A stretch of DNA of 64,000 bases. Source: Phialocephala subalpina. Lineage: Eukaryota > Ascomycota > Leotiomycetes > Helotiales > Mollisiaceae. Shown here piece after piece: positions 43,395 to 55,697 of this stretch. The first letter of the stretch is position 1. The number at the start of each line of letters is the position of its first letter. Location of the stretch: contig FJOG01000006.1 in assembly GCA_900073065.1 (NCBI GenBank), forward strand, positions 850,881 through 914,880, written 5' to 3'. The notes below the pieces were generated by a model. The model was not told where the DNA came from and made no database searches. It saw only the letters and a program-made list of their open reading frames with translations. Made by a program: the position numbers and the translations under genes.

Positions 43395-45573
43395 AGCAGC
43401 TGAGGTGTATTTGAGGATATTCGTGTTTTCGTGTCGTCGTGGCAGCAAGATCTAGACTTGCCACAATCGTGTGGTTAAGACGTTCACACCCGGGCGCGTC
43501 CTGGATCTTCTCAGACCTATTGTCACTGGTGCTGCTACAGTCAGCTTGTGTCACAGCAATGGCTCTGTTTGGAAGTAAGACAGCTTGAAGGCGATTCAGA
43601 AAATAAGTTGCGTAAATAAGATTTTGTCATCACAAGGAATAAGACAGCTCCAATATAGATTATTCATCATTTTGCATGTAGGATGAGGGGGTGAATTAGG
43701 AAGTATACATACCAGAAGATTACTTCATCGTCAGAACAATTTTTGGTGAAGTCGTTGCCGCGAGTTGATGGAGGTGAAGGAAAACTGCTATCGGGAAGTG
43801 CTACCAAGGTATACGCTTGTCCCGAAATTGCCTACTTCCAAACCATAAGCGAGTCCAGGAGCCGGGTTAAACAACTTCTACCACCATACTTCAGGCAAAA
43901 TGCATCTCGAAATCCCATGCTCGAACAATAATAGAGAATGATATATCTCAATCTCGGATCGGATCTATGAATGGGGACTTAGAGCCTTATGAAAATCTCA
44001 TTATAGTTCGCAGAACCTGTACGCCTCATCCGCGCTGTCCCTATATCAGATTATCAGCTCTCCATGGAGTTCGGTTACCCCTTTCACAAGCCATTGAAGG
44101 ATGCCCCTGAGATACTCTACTTGTGCCCTCAAAAATCAAGTACAAGACACTTCAAGATCATTTGGCCACGATCAAGTCCAGTTAATTGGTTTCACGATAA
44201 GAGGTGTCTATCTTCTTGAAGTCGCTTGGCTTGAAGTTGCTTCAGGACAGCGGCACCACCAAGGAAATCTGACGAGCAAGGAGTGTAGTCAAACTCCAAC
44301 GACTGTCACGAGAACCTCATCATCTATACTTGTCGAGGGTACCTTGCAGAATACTCGATATCACTTAGAGCCAGTACGTATTCTATGATATCTCACTTGC
44401 TAATACTTCAGACGAAAAGGGGCACGCTGAGACGGGAATGAGGATTGTGTACAATTCAAGGAAGAAGGATGTCTGCTTGCCGCCGGTCCAACGATTCATG
44501 GGAAATACAGAATAGATCGTGGAGTTGGATGCAACCCAGAGAACACTGAGTAACCGTTGCCCCTTTTGTCCCATCTGTGCATATTCTCCCCCCTAGACGC
44601 ACAGCTCAACAACAAACATTTTCCTCTGATTGGCTTGCCCAGGAATTTTCCGCCTCTGCTCCCTTAGTTGTTTCAAGTCCAGGGATGCAGGTGCTTTACT
44701 CCAAAATTAGATATGTCGGCCTTAAACTTCGGGATGTCGACCCCCATCCGTCCCAAAATGCTTTCGAGAACGTGAGCATATTAAAGGCTTGCAAGCCAAA
44801 AAGAGCCCCATCGACAAGAAGGATTCTGCACATATATTGCCCTTCACCCTCGAGGATTCTCAATGATCACGTGTGGCTTATTATAACGTCGAATATCTTC
44901 ATCTCAGTCCCTCGTCCTTCGCACCGTAGCTGCGGGGTCCTCCCGGTCGATATCAAAGACCTTTGGTGTTTGAAGTCTCGGCCGGCGCTTGCTCCCACTG
45001 AGCGCGAAGTCCAACCTAACCCAACTGTCCAATTCCAGCGCCGACTCTCCGTTTTAGGGCTTCGAGAGGAAAGCAGATCACTGCTGAATCTCTGGCGGTC
45101 TGAAGCGCATTGGTGCGTACGATTGGGTGAACTGGGGCGGTGGGGTCAGCGCTCCTTTGGATCTCTTCTCAAAGATCAGATTTGTCTGTGTCAAAACACA
45201 CAACCTTGACCGAAATCGCCAACCCCATCAGTCTACCATCCTCGAATCTGCCTCGAACAAGTCTCGCGTCTGGCGCGTTAATATTGACGTGCTGTCAATC
45301 GTCGCATCAACAACATCAAACACCTCCATTCCTGACTTCCTCCGGACATTTGCGGGATCAACACCAGGCGTCGGACGATCTGAGGCGCAGTGATCCGAGG
45401 AGTCTCGGGAGGAGACCCTGATCCTCCATCTCTTGCGCAAGCTTCCTGTCAGTATCTGGTGGGATTCAAGCTTGCTGGCAAGCTACCACTATTCGGGCTT
45501 CAATCGAAACAAGAACATTTAGGACGAAGGCTTTGCGCCTATTGAGAAGACTCTTCAGTCACAACCAGCAAAG
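43395..45573. other. Divergent intergenic region, no supported gene
   Basis: About 2.2 kb between SSU72 and the SH3 adaptor gene. The longest frame (210 codons, 44577-45209, plus) has random-looking composition. The CT/CA-rich stretch at 45190-45570 is likely the leader of the SH3 gene. Confidence 0.4.
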
Positions 45574-47265
45574 ATGACGGCGGTCATGTCTCCAACACTT
45601 GATACCTCCTCCCCACCACCAACATCATCATCTCCAGTGTCATCGCCCTCTTCGAATCCGAATCATCCCCCATTACCACCTCTAATTACATCTCCTCCTC
45701 AGCCGGCGCGAAGAACGACTCTACAAAGGCCTATCTCGCACGCGTCGAAGAACAGGCTATCGCAGTATTCCAACTACTCTGTACCATCTCGGTCGCGGCC
45801 TCCATCACACATCTTCCCAATTTTTCATTCGAGCCTTCCATATACCCTCGTCCGCGATTTCGCATATTCAGTCTTGCAGCCTATGCATTATGGTCCTCCA
45901 CCTGAGTCATCACAACCGCCATCCGGGCTATCAACTCCAGCAAGTGAGCAGAAACGGTTCTCAGACCCCCCAACATCATGGGATAGCAGAGGTAGCTGGG
46001 CACCCGGGGGTTGGGCAAGCGAAGGTCTCATGAAGGGAGAGCAACTTGCACCTATACATTTTGGTGACGGGCCACCTTGGAGTGAGGACGAGGATCTACA
46101 AAGTCCAGTCGTAGTCAGCTCGCGACACAGGAAACACAAGTCATCAAGTAGCGGCTTTGGCGGGCAAAGTCGCGGCAGAGGAAGAAGAAGAGATGATGGC
46201 GAGCGCACTGCCAGTATGCTCAGTCAAGAGAACTATGAGCAAGACCGAGGCTATTTCATGGGTGCCGGCGGAGATGGTAGCGAGAGATATTATATTAACG
46301 AAGGGGGCGAGGCAGATGGACCAGGAGGAGAGGTGGTTACTTATCCTCCAGAACAAGCTCGGCACTCAACGCTGGCCCCATACAACGTACCTGGGCAACG
46401 CGACTCACATTTTGCGGGCACTCTCCCTAGCAGGTCATATACAGACGAGACTGGCCAAGACTATCCATCTGAGTCAGATGCTTCCAGCTCAGCATCTTCG
46501 CCAGGACTAACGCGACATGATGAATCTCGATACTCACGCGACTACCAATTCACAATTGCATCACCAGATGAAGAAATGCATGGAAAGGCTGTTGCACTTT
46601 TCGATTTTGAGCGGGAGAATGAAAACGAGCTGCCACTGGTAGAAGGCCAGGTCATTTGGGTGTCATATCGTCACGGCCAAGGATGGCTTGTTGCTGAGGA
46701 TCCGAAGACGCAAGAAAGTGGCCTTGTCCCAGAAGAGTATGTCCGGCTATTGCGGGACATCCAGGGTGGTTTGAACAGCTTGACTGGGCAAGCAAACGAC
46801 CAGCTATTGAGCCCACTTGCACCAGATGCCGGAACACCAACTCAAGCAGAGCATGGCCAGGCTTTTGGGCATAATCCACAGCCTAGCAATGGAAATAACG
46901 GGTATCGGGAGCCTATTGTGTCAACATTCTCGACATCCTCAAAAGATCTTCATCCGTATCCTCAGCATTTATTAGGCACGCAAGCTGGCCAAGCTCCACC
47001 TCAGGTCATCCATTATCATGGCCAACGCGGTGGTAGTCAAGCCAATACGCCCACCATTTCCAGCTCCCTCGAAGGTGTACGAGACCGAACAAGCAGTCAA
47101 GACTCCAAAGCTCGCAAAACCGAAGATAGCTCGAATAACACACCAATAGCCATCTTACCAGATGCCCGACTAGAGCCTTCAGAAGCAGTCCGCCAACCCG
47201 ACAGCCCTGACAGCGATTCAACCGACTCTTCTTTCGGAGGAGAAAAAGATCCAACGAGTCCATGA
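45574..47265 (+). CDS. Nbp2/Skb5-type SH3 adaptor protein
   Basis: Single exon, 563 residues. The N-terminal 60 residues are Pro/Ser-rich. A conserved-looking segment RPPSHIFPIFHSSLPYTLVRDF lies near residues 75-96. One SH3 domain spans about 337-393: GKAVALFDFERENENELPLVEGQ, then WVSYRHGQGWLVAED, then GLVPEEYVRLL, with the ALYDF, GW and VPxxYV signature residues. The remainder is disordered. In yeasts, Nbp2 and Skb5 bring the phosphatase Ptc1 or PAK-family kinases to MAPK modules, damping HOG and cell-wall signalling; the same role is inferred from the SH3 subtype. The C-terminus is Asp/Ser-rich (PDSPDSDSTDSS). Confidence 0.83.
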   Translation: MTAVMSPTLDTSSPPPTSSSPVSSPSSNPNHPPLPPLITSPPQPARRTTLQRPISHASKNRLSQYSNYSVPSRSRPPSHIFPIFHSSLPYTLVRDFAYSVLQPMHYGPPPESSQPPSGLSTPASEQKRFSDPPTSWDSRGSWAPGGWASEGLMKGEQLAPIHFGDGPPWSEDEDLQSPVVVSSRHRKHKSSSSGFGGQSRGRGRRRDDGERTASMLSQENYEQDRGYFMGAGGDGSERYYINEGGEADGPGGEVVTYPPEQARHSTLAPYNVPGQRDSHFAGTLPSRSYTDETGQDYPSESDASSSASSPGLTRHDESRYSRDYQFTIASPDEEMHGKAVALFDFERENENELPLVEGQVIWVSYRHGQGWLVAEDPKTQESGLVPEEYVRLLRDIQGGLNSLTGQANDQLLSPLAPDAGTPTQAEHGQAFGHNPQPSNGNNGYREPIVSTFSTSSKDLHPYPQHLLGTQAGQAPPQVIHYHGQRGGSQANTPTISSSLEGVRDRTSSQDSKARKTEDSSNNTPIAILPDARLEPSEAVRQPDSPDSDSTDSSFGGEKDPTSP

Positions 47266-48029
47266 AGATCACGATTTCCGCATAGAAAGGAGTGGTAGTT
47301 TGCAATTTTCAGCGGGTTGGTCCATGTTTTGCATGCATTTATCGTTTTCTCTTTTTCCGCGTTGTCATCAGCTCTTTCTAGCATTTTCAATACCCCATCA
47401 TCGGTTGGTTGCATATTATTTCGGGGAGGGGAAAGAGGGACAGAACCCTGCCGTCTTTTAATCTTCGATTCTTACCTTTTGAGGGCATGTATTATTCGTT
47501 CTTTGAGGAGTCGAGATGGAGGGAGGAATTCATGCTATTTCAGCGAAAGGATATGATGGATGGATGGTGCATATAGGTTTATGAGCTTTATGACTGGGGA
47601 ATCTTTGAATGCGAGGTGAGGAGGTTATACCATTTAGCAGGTATAATTGTACGAGGTTGGATGGGTGATTGTGAGCTCGAGAAAGTACGCCCAGGGGTGA
47701 ATAGCAGAATAAATAGGGGAATGGGAGAGCATTCCTGTCATAATCTGAAACCCGGTTCAAGTGCTTTCTTATCTATCAAATATTATATGACGTGCATGGA
47801 TCTTCAATGTCCCTCCCATAAACAGACTCTCGTATTCAGGATATGCCACGTGTGAGGGGTGCAGTACAGATTGTGGGGTTTGAGGCTGAAAGAAGCTTCG
47901 TTCGATACGAGCGGCTCTCTCGTTTCGTTCAAATCAGCCGATAAAAGTACCCAAATGTTTATCTACCCAGACGTTCCTACCCATCGTCTCCTCTCCAACG
48001 AAAATCAAAATCAACAATCTTCACTCACG
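47266..48029. other. Intergenic between the SH3 adaptor and nicotinamidase genes
   Basis: Tandem genes; 3' flank and promoter. No other feature seen. Confidence 0.4.
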
Positions 48030-48796
48030 ATGGCGCCACCAGAGAATTTCAAGCCCGCACTCATCATCGTAGATCTGCAAGAGGATTTCTGCCCACCTGT
48101 TCGTCTCAACCCTTCATTACCCCTCCATTCCACTTCAAGTCCTTATTCACAGTATGACTGCTAACAAAAGGGAAACAGAACGGCAGCCTCGCAGTCCCCA
48201 ACGGTCGCGATATTATACCCACTGTTAACTCCCTATTAAACCTCCCATTCGCCCTCAAAATCGCAACAAAGGACTGGCATCCCTCCGACCACATCTCATT
48301 CGCAGCAAATCATCCTGGTAAACAACCCTTCTCAGACTTCGCTACAATCATCAATCCAAATAACCCAGAAGAGAAATACGATTCTCGTCTCTGGCCAGTT
48401 CATTGCGTGCAGAACACTCCTGGTGCGGAACTCATCTCCGAACTGGATGTAGGGAAGGTGGATAAAGTGATTGAGAAAGGACAGCAGAAAGAGGTGGAGA
48501 TGTATTCCGCATTCTACGATCCGTTAAAGAGTCCGAGGTGTAGTGATAGTGGATTGGCAAAGGTATTGAGGGAGGAGCGAGTCACGGATGTATATTGTGT
48601 AGGACTGGCGTTTGATTATTGCGTCAAGGCAACAGCGGTGGATGCAGGGAAGGAGGGTTTCAGGACTTGGGTTGTTAGGGAGGGGACAAGAGGTGTGGAT
48701 GCGGAGGGTTGGGAGAGGGTTGAGGGGGAATTGAAGGGGGAGGGTGTTAGCTGTGTTGATTTTGGGGGTGAGGAGGTTGGGTGGGTCAGGGGTTGA
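48030..48796 (+). CDS. PNC1: Nicotinamidase (isochorismatase-fold)
   Basis: Two exons (48030..48098, 48179..48796) give 228 residues. The 80-nt intron (CTAAC branch, ACAG acceptor) joins QEDFCPP to NGSLAVPNG. Catalytic triad residues are visible: Asp in IIVDLQEDF, Lys in KIATKDWHP, and Cys in GLAFDYCVKATAVDA. Metal-binding Asp and His occur in DFCPP and in DWHPSDHISF. WPVHCVQNTPGAEL is also typical. The enzyme converts nicotinamide to nicotinate in the NAD+ salvage pathway and so lowers the nicotinamide that inhibits sirtuins. The C-terminus ends VGWVRG, without a PTS1 tripeptide. Confidence 0.93.
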
Positions 48797-51453
48797 GATG
48801 GTTGTGGACGGTTTGGGGCTTGAGAGTGGGAGCTTGATGATTGTTGCATGGGATATACCAGGCGTTATAAGGTGTTTTCAGAAATTTCTTTGGCAGGAAG
48901 CTGAAAAGTCGTTGAGCTAATATTCAATTTGCATGGGACTTGCTTTGCTATAACATGACTCACAACATGCAAGATGCCATACATGGTGATACTGTACGTA
49001 GGTACTGGTAAGTATACAGAGACTGGCAAGTACCGTCCAAGTTCCGGTCCGAGTACCTCTTTCACAAAGGGGACAACTTTAGGTGAAGATCTGATACTGG
49101 TGACGGAGAGGAGAGAGAGACAACTTTGTACCAGGGACCAGTGCAATGCGACAAAGAGGTGGAGGTATTGAGCGGAAGAGTGGAGAATTCCGGAAGCGCT
49201 GTCAAGTCCTCTCTTTCACCCATCGTGCTTCCACTTCCTCACTGCCGCCTATCTTTCAAATTCCCGCTTCCTGTCCCGAACCCGCTCTTTCCACCTCTGC
49301 TTCTAGCTTCTCTCCATCTCCATCCTCTCCATCTCGCTCCTTTCCCCCCTTTCGTTCGCCTTTATTTGTCCCTCGTTGCAAGGCCCATTGAGCGGGAGTT
49401 AGGACTTTCAACATTTGCCTTAGAGCACTGTTTCGGAAAAATATTCTTTTCTAGAATATTGTGCCATGCATTGACATGACCAGGTCATTGCAAGAACCAT
49501 ACCTTGAGACATTCGCTATAGGTTCAGGTTGAAGCAATTCGAGGACATTTATCAAGGTTACAAAGTCTGTGATCAATTTCGAATCGCAGGATCATCAAAT
49601 GACGGATTTGCATAAGAATATCAAAAATAGCTAGAAAGTCCGAAACGCCGAAAGCATTTATCAGGGCCATGAAGTCCACGATTTTGAGGGACATTCAAAT
49701 TTAACTTCGAAAGTGAATATCGATCTGTGTGTAATTGGAGTGAAAGAAAGGATCCAACGTGATTCTGGACCTCGTGGATGCAAGCTTTCGAGATTACTTC
49801 TCTCATCCCCATGAGTTGAATTTGCTAGTGGAGTAATTCTCAAATTTTAGTCTCCACTGCATGTACTTTAATCCTTAAAAAATGCCATCAGTCTTCCTCT
49901 CAAGATCCCACCTTATCAGCTAGTTTTCCAGTTAGATAAATCGGTACTTGTTCGTTTGTGTAAATTTGTGTAAATGCAAATAAAGCTTATCTTGGAACTC
50001 GAAGCTATCGTGACAAAGACAACGGAGTTGCATTATGATCTTGCCGAGGTTGAGCCCGGGATTCTTCGTCTCCTCTGATTGAATGATATATGAGCAGCTG
50101 ACATTTATCCAAAGAAATTTATGGAGACTTCCAAGGCAGCACATCTTTGAGGTATCGTATGTTGGTTGGACAGATAAGCAGGGGTAGCTCGTCTGGCTCA
50201 ATATGTAGAGTTCACCGCCAAAGTAAGACAAAGTCTAGAAGGGTGCGGTGAACTGATGAAAGCTCAACGTATTTTTGGGATTTTCTGCCGTTTGATGTCA
50301 TGTTCTAGTGGATGCATAGAGATGCCTTGTCAACTTCACCGTTGAAGTCGTCAGATGATGTTGGGGAGAAATGGAAGATAAAGAAGTTTGAACTCCCAAT
50401 CGAGTCGTCCAAAGTACGAATAATACGAATAGCTTCCGTCGTTGCCCGTTGCTGCCGATTTGCTCGGGTTATCCCAAAGGAAAGGGCGCTCTCTTACTCG
50501 GATAGAGAGTTCCCAGGAAGAAGCGTCGTTGTTGGCCACGGGAACGGTCTGCGCCCCAATTCATCGGCTGGACGCCCAAGCAAATGCGAATGGTGCATCA
50601 TCTTTATTTCTGGGGATCGGCATCGTGAACGAAGGCGGTCATGGTTCGGAAAAGTTGAGAGGAGGAGAAAGAGATGTAAGAAAGAAGATGGAGAACAGTG
50701 CTAAGCTTTGCATTGTCGTGCTTTAGGTGCTTATCCCAAAGTGAGATTGGTCCCCAACCTGTCAATTGCAACGTTCAACGGTCTTTGATGAATTTCCAGA
50801 CCCCTTTATCGCGTTGCATGCGCTAAGCTGCTTCGAGTGTGCCCTGAAGCTAGTGCCTCGCCAACCCTGGAAATTCATCGATCACCATTTCCTGCCCGCC
50901 AGGTCGACCTCTTAATTTTATTAGATTGTTCAACCAAAGTTTCTTTCACTCTTCTCCCCCTCCTCCATGGACAGTAATTAAGCCGTCCAGAGCACATCGA
51001 ATCAACCACTTCGTGCTCCGCCCTCCAATTCAACATCAACACGATCCGCTCAACTCGTCATCGTACAACCCTCCCGGCATCTAACCTTCACCGCAGGACA
51101 GCAGGTTCGTAACTCCCGTTTATAACCTCCTTGAGCATTTCTTCGCTGCCTCGGTCGAGGAGACTTGCCTGCGATCCAGCAGACGCTTTGTGTATCTCTT
51201 CGGCAGGATTTGTTGTTCAGGTACCTGAATTTAGTCTGCAGGATTAACAGGGGAAGGAAGGCCCCGAAGTTCTACGTCCCGTTAGACATTCTATTCGCCT
51301 TCCATTTCTTCTTGTTAAGAATAGTGAAGTTTGCTTCTCGGCAGGATCGCGGCGCATCATGGCTGACATTTTACATCTTACAGAACACCGAAGGCTCCTC
51401 CCGCTCGACCGTCCATGGCTGTTTAGCAAACATACCAGTGATATTGCAGCAAA
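48797..51453. other. Long intergenic region upstream of HMG-CoA reductase
   Basis: About 2.7 kb. Pyrimidine-rich tracts at 49210-49370 and 50940-51060. Two loosely similar stretches near 49545-49590 and 49655-49700 (CATTTATCA... motifs) hint at an old duplication. No gene supported. The part after about 50930 probably forms the long 5' leader of the reductase gene. Confidence 0.4.
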
Positions 51454-54400
51454 ATGGTCCGGTCCCTACTCACCTCCTTCTTTCTACCCACGAGGGGCCG
51501 TGCGAACTCGGCGACAGAAAAGCCAGCCACACCAAGCTGGGTGAGCAAGAAGATCACTCCTCTACTTCAAGCGCTATCCCGGCGAGCATGCCTCCATCCC
51601 ATACACACGATCGTTATTGTGGCGGTACTGGCGAGTACAACATATATTGGACTTCTAGAGAGTAGTCTATTCGACTCGGTCACCTCAAGTACAGTTGGAA
51701 AAGCAGATTGGGCGTCATTACTCGAGGGAAGTAGGGAGTTAAGAGTCGGTTCTGAAACAGGCTGGAAATGGCAGACTTCGGACACCGAAACGACAATCCC
51801 ACAAAATGCAGACCATATAGCACTCCTCACTTTTGTCTTCCCGGATTCTTTGGCGGTGGATTCCCCACAGGTTGCCCCTCTCGCACACGGTATTCCTCTC
51901 CCACAGAACCTTTCTGTGACTGAACTTCCCTCGACCTCGAACCCCTTGGCAGCTATATCTCAGGACACTACATTGGCCTACGCCGTCCCGTATAGCCAGG
52001 CCTCTGAATTTCTTGCGCGCGCACAAGAAATCCCTAACGCTGCAACACTACCTACCAACGAGAAAGCTCGACATGGGTTCGAGGCGGAGCCGGTCAAGGA
52101 ACAGAAGATGTGGATTATGAAGGCTGCTAAAAGCACCACGAGCGGTGGTTTGAGGGCCTGGGTATCAAACGCCTGGACCGAGTTCGTGGATCTCCTCAAG
52201 AGTGCGGAAACCCTGGATATCATAATCATGGTCCTGGGCTACATCTCGATGCACCTGACCTTCGTCTCCCTATTCGTCTCCATGAGAAGGATGGGTTCCA
52301 ACTTCTGGCTCTTCGCAACAACACTTTTTTCATCGGTATTTGCCTTCTTGTTTGGACTTATCGTAACCACCAAAATGGGCGTTCCCCTGAACATGGTTTT
52401 GTTATCCGAAGGACTACCTTTCCTGGTCGTTACAATTGGTTTTGAGAAGTCAATCATCTTGACCAAGGCCGTCCTCTCCGCCGCTCTTGAGACAAGAAGG
52501 CCTCAGCCACAGGACAGCCCAATACTAAAAGAAGCCGACCAGCAGTATGGTGTATCACCAACTTCTATTCAGTATGCTGTCCAGGTTGCCATCAAGAATA
52601 AGGGATACGAGATTGTTCGGGACTATGTCATTGAAATTTGCATCTTGACAGCCGGAGCTGCTTCTGGCGTGCAAGGCGGGCTACAACAGTTCTGCTTCTT
52701 GGCAGCCTGGATCTTGTTCTTCGACTGCATTCTGCTCTTCACATTCTACACAGCAATTTTGAGCATCAAGCTGGAAATTAACCGCATCAAGCGACATGTG
52801 TCGCTCCGTCAGGCTCTCGAGGACGATGGAGTCAATCGCCGTGTTGCTGAGAAGGTGGCCCAGAGCGACGACTGGCCGAATACCGACAACAATGGAAACA
52901 ACGAAACAAACATCTTTGGACGCAAGGTTCGCGACAGCAGTGTACCCAAGTTCAAAGTCCTCATGGTTTCCGGCTTCATCATTATCAACATTCTCAATCT
53001 CTGCACCATCCCATTCCGAGGTGGCAAGAGCAATGCCGAGCCGCCCACTGTCAGCGGACTTTCTGGACAAGGACTTCCAAGCGTCATTACATTGCCACCA
53101 ATGGATCCCTTCAAGGTTGCATCAAATGGCCTGGACTTCATTTGGGAGACTACTAAACTCCAAGACAAGACTACTGTTGTTACGGTCCTGACTCCGATCA
53201 AATACGAGCTTGAATATCCATCCATCCATTATGGCAAACCCAACAAGAGCCGCAAGGAAACTGGCTCTTTGGAACCCGATACCGAGGTTGGCGATTATGG
53301 ACGTGTGGTCGACAGCTTGTTGAAGAGCTTGGAAGATCCAATCCTGTCCAAATGGATCATATTTGCCCTTGTACTGAGTGTTATCCTCAATGGATATCTG
53401 TTCAACGCGGCAAGGTGGAGCATCAAGGAGCCAATCCAGATGCCACCACATCACGCCGTTGACCCTGCGGAGTTGGCCCGCGCCGAAAAGTTCAACAACT
53501 CAATGTCCACGCCATCTCTAAAACTTCCCGCAATCGATCCCGATGCGCAAGAGAGAATCAACCCACCAACACCCGCGGAGACGGATGATGAGGATGAGGC
53601 TTTGGTCATGTTTGGCAAAGCGCAAAAGGATATTCAGCCGGCGCTGAGAAGGACCCAAGCTCAGATGGAACAAATGCTTATAGAAAAAAGAGCTCCCGAG
53701 CTCACTGACAGAGAGCTTGTCGAATTGTCCCTCCAAGGCAAAATTCCCGGTTACTCTCTCGAGAAGACATTGAAGGATTCCACCCGCGCTGTCAAGATCA
53801 GGAGAGCTATCATTTCACGTACCGCTGCTACCCAAGAGACAACAAGCCTTTTGGAGAAATCAAAGCTACCTTACGAGCATTATGACTATGACCGCGTCTT
53901 GGGAGCTTGTTGCGAAAATGTTGTCGGTTATCTACCTCTGCCTCTTGGTGTTGCAGGCCCCATTGTCATCGATGGCCAGAGCTATTTCTTGCCTATGGCT
54001 ACAACTGAAGGTGTATTGGTCGCAAGCACAAGCCGTGGTTCTAAAGCTATCAACGCAGGCGGTGGAGTCGTTACTGTCTTGACTGGCGATGGAATGACTC
54101 GTGGCCCTTGCGTTGCTTTCGAGACACTTGATCGTGCCGGTGCCGCTAAGAACTGGCTCGACTCCAAAATCGGCCAGAAGACGATGGCTGACGCTTTCAA
54201 CTCCACAAGTAGATTTGCTCGTCTGCAGTCTATGAAGACGGCCATCGCTGGCACAAATCTATATATCCGATTCAAGACAACCACTGGAGATGCCATGGGT
54301 ATGAACATGATTTCCAAGGGTGTAGAGCACGCTCTTCACATCATGTCGACCGAGGCTGGCTTCTCAGATATGCAGACCATCACTCTATCAGGTAACTACT

Positions 54401-55138
54401 GTACGGACAAGAAAGCAGCAGCCATCAATTGGATAGATGGTCGTGGAAAGAGTGTCGTCGCTGAGGCAATCATTCCTGGTGACGTTGTCCGCAAGGTCTT
54501 GAAGAGTGATGTCGACGCTTTGGTTGAGCTCAACATTGCGAAGAACTACGTCGGCAGTGCTATGGCTGGTAGCATTGGTGGATTCAACGCCCATGCTGCA
54601 AATATCGTCGCCGCCATCTTTTTAGCTACTGGTCAGGATCCCGCTCAGGTCGTTGAGAGCAGCAATTGTATAACAATGATGAAGAAGTAAGTCCCTTATA
54701 TATACAAAATATCTCAGAGAATACTGACCCAGACGTAGTTTGCGAGGAAATCTTCAAATCAGCGTTTCCATGCCTTCAATCGAGGTTGGAACTCTTGGTG
54801 GTGGCACAATTCTCGAACCACAAGCTGCCATGCTCGATTTGCTCGGTGTTCGAGGATCACATCCAACTAACCCTGGTGACAACGCAAGGCAACTCGCTCG
54901 TATTATTGCTGCTGGTGTGCTTGCAGGAGAACTGTCTCTCTGCAGTGCTTTGGCAGCAGGCCATCTTGTACAAAGCCATATGGCACACAACAGAAGTGCA
55001 CCAGCAACTCGGGCTAATACCCCCGCACCCAGCGGAGCCCAGACACCGGTCACATCAGCCCTTTCAGCAATGCAGGAAAGGGCAGGATTAGCTATGTCTC
55101 CAGCGGCTACGCTGAGAGCTGCAGAGGCAAGGAAGTAG
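51454..55138 (+). CDS. HMG1: 3-hydroxy-3-methylglutaryl-CoA reductase
   Basis: Two exons (51454..54686, 54739..55138) give 1210 residues. The 52-nt intron restores [17 protein letters not shown]. An N-terminal TM helix lies near 49-71. A sterol-sensing-domain-like membrane region spans about 258-449 ([20 protein letters not shown] onward), followed by a last TM helix near 645 and a linker. The catalytic domain begins about 760: [29 protein letters not shown] (catalytic Glu), [22 protein letters not shown] (Lys), GTLGGGT and [14 protein letters not shown] (His). It makes mevalonate, the rate-limiting step towards ergosterol and other isoprenoids, in the ER membrane. No duplication or resistance-type second copy is visible in the window. 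Confidence 0.95.
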
Positions 55139-55697
55139 TGGTGTTTTCTTTATATGCATGGCAAGAACGGAGTTAGGAGGCAAAGTTTTAGCATTTTGAA
55201 AGAATCGCTCACCTACTGAGCAGACTAATAAGTGCATAAACAGGCCAATATGGTCTTACTCGGCTCGGTCTTCATGAATCTTGAGATCATGGAGCCAGCT
55301 CTGTACATACAAACGTAGAGCAATTAAATAATAAAGCCAGGTTTCAAGATAAAGAGCCTGCTGCAAATGTGCGACACACCATACATGCATAATTGACGCT
55401 TCCATTCCACTCATTAATCCACTGACATCTAACGTTCCAAAAGTACTGCCCTGGATCTGCCCCAATGCCCTTCGATTGCCCTCTCAGCCCCGCTTTCAAA
55501 AATCGACAAACACGTGATAGCTAAGGGGCGGTGAGAAGCGAATTGCCGGCGCGATACCTAAAGCGGTGCGAAGTTCGAGAGCTTTCTACAGCAGAAAATC
55601 GGTGGTTGTCTGATTCAATATTTCCGAACTCTGTCCTGATACTTTGACAAATTGTGACATTTGGAAACCTAATAATCTTTGATCCAGTCTAACAACC
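55139..55697. other. Intergenic between HMGR and STI1
   Basis: 3' flank of the reductase and promoter of STI1; no distinct element identified by eye. Confidence 0.4.

Noticed and set aside
44577..45209. 210-codon plus-strand frame between SSU72 and the SH3 gene
   Set aside because: Composition looks random, there is no domain pattern, and frames on both strands overlap it.
50312..50704. 130-codon plus-strand frame upstream of HMG-CoA reductase
   Set aside because: Arg/Lys-rich, patternless translation and competing frames; more likely non-coding.
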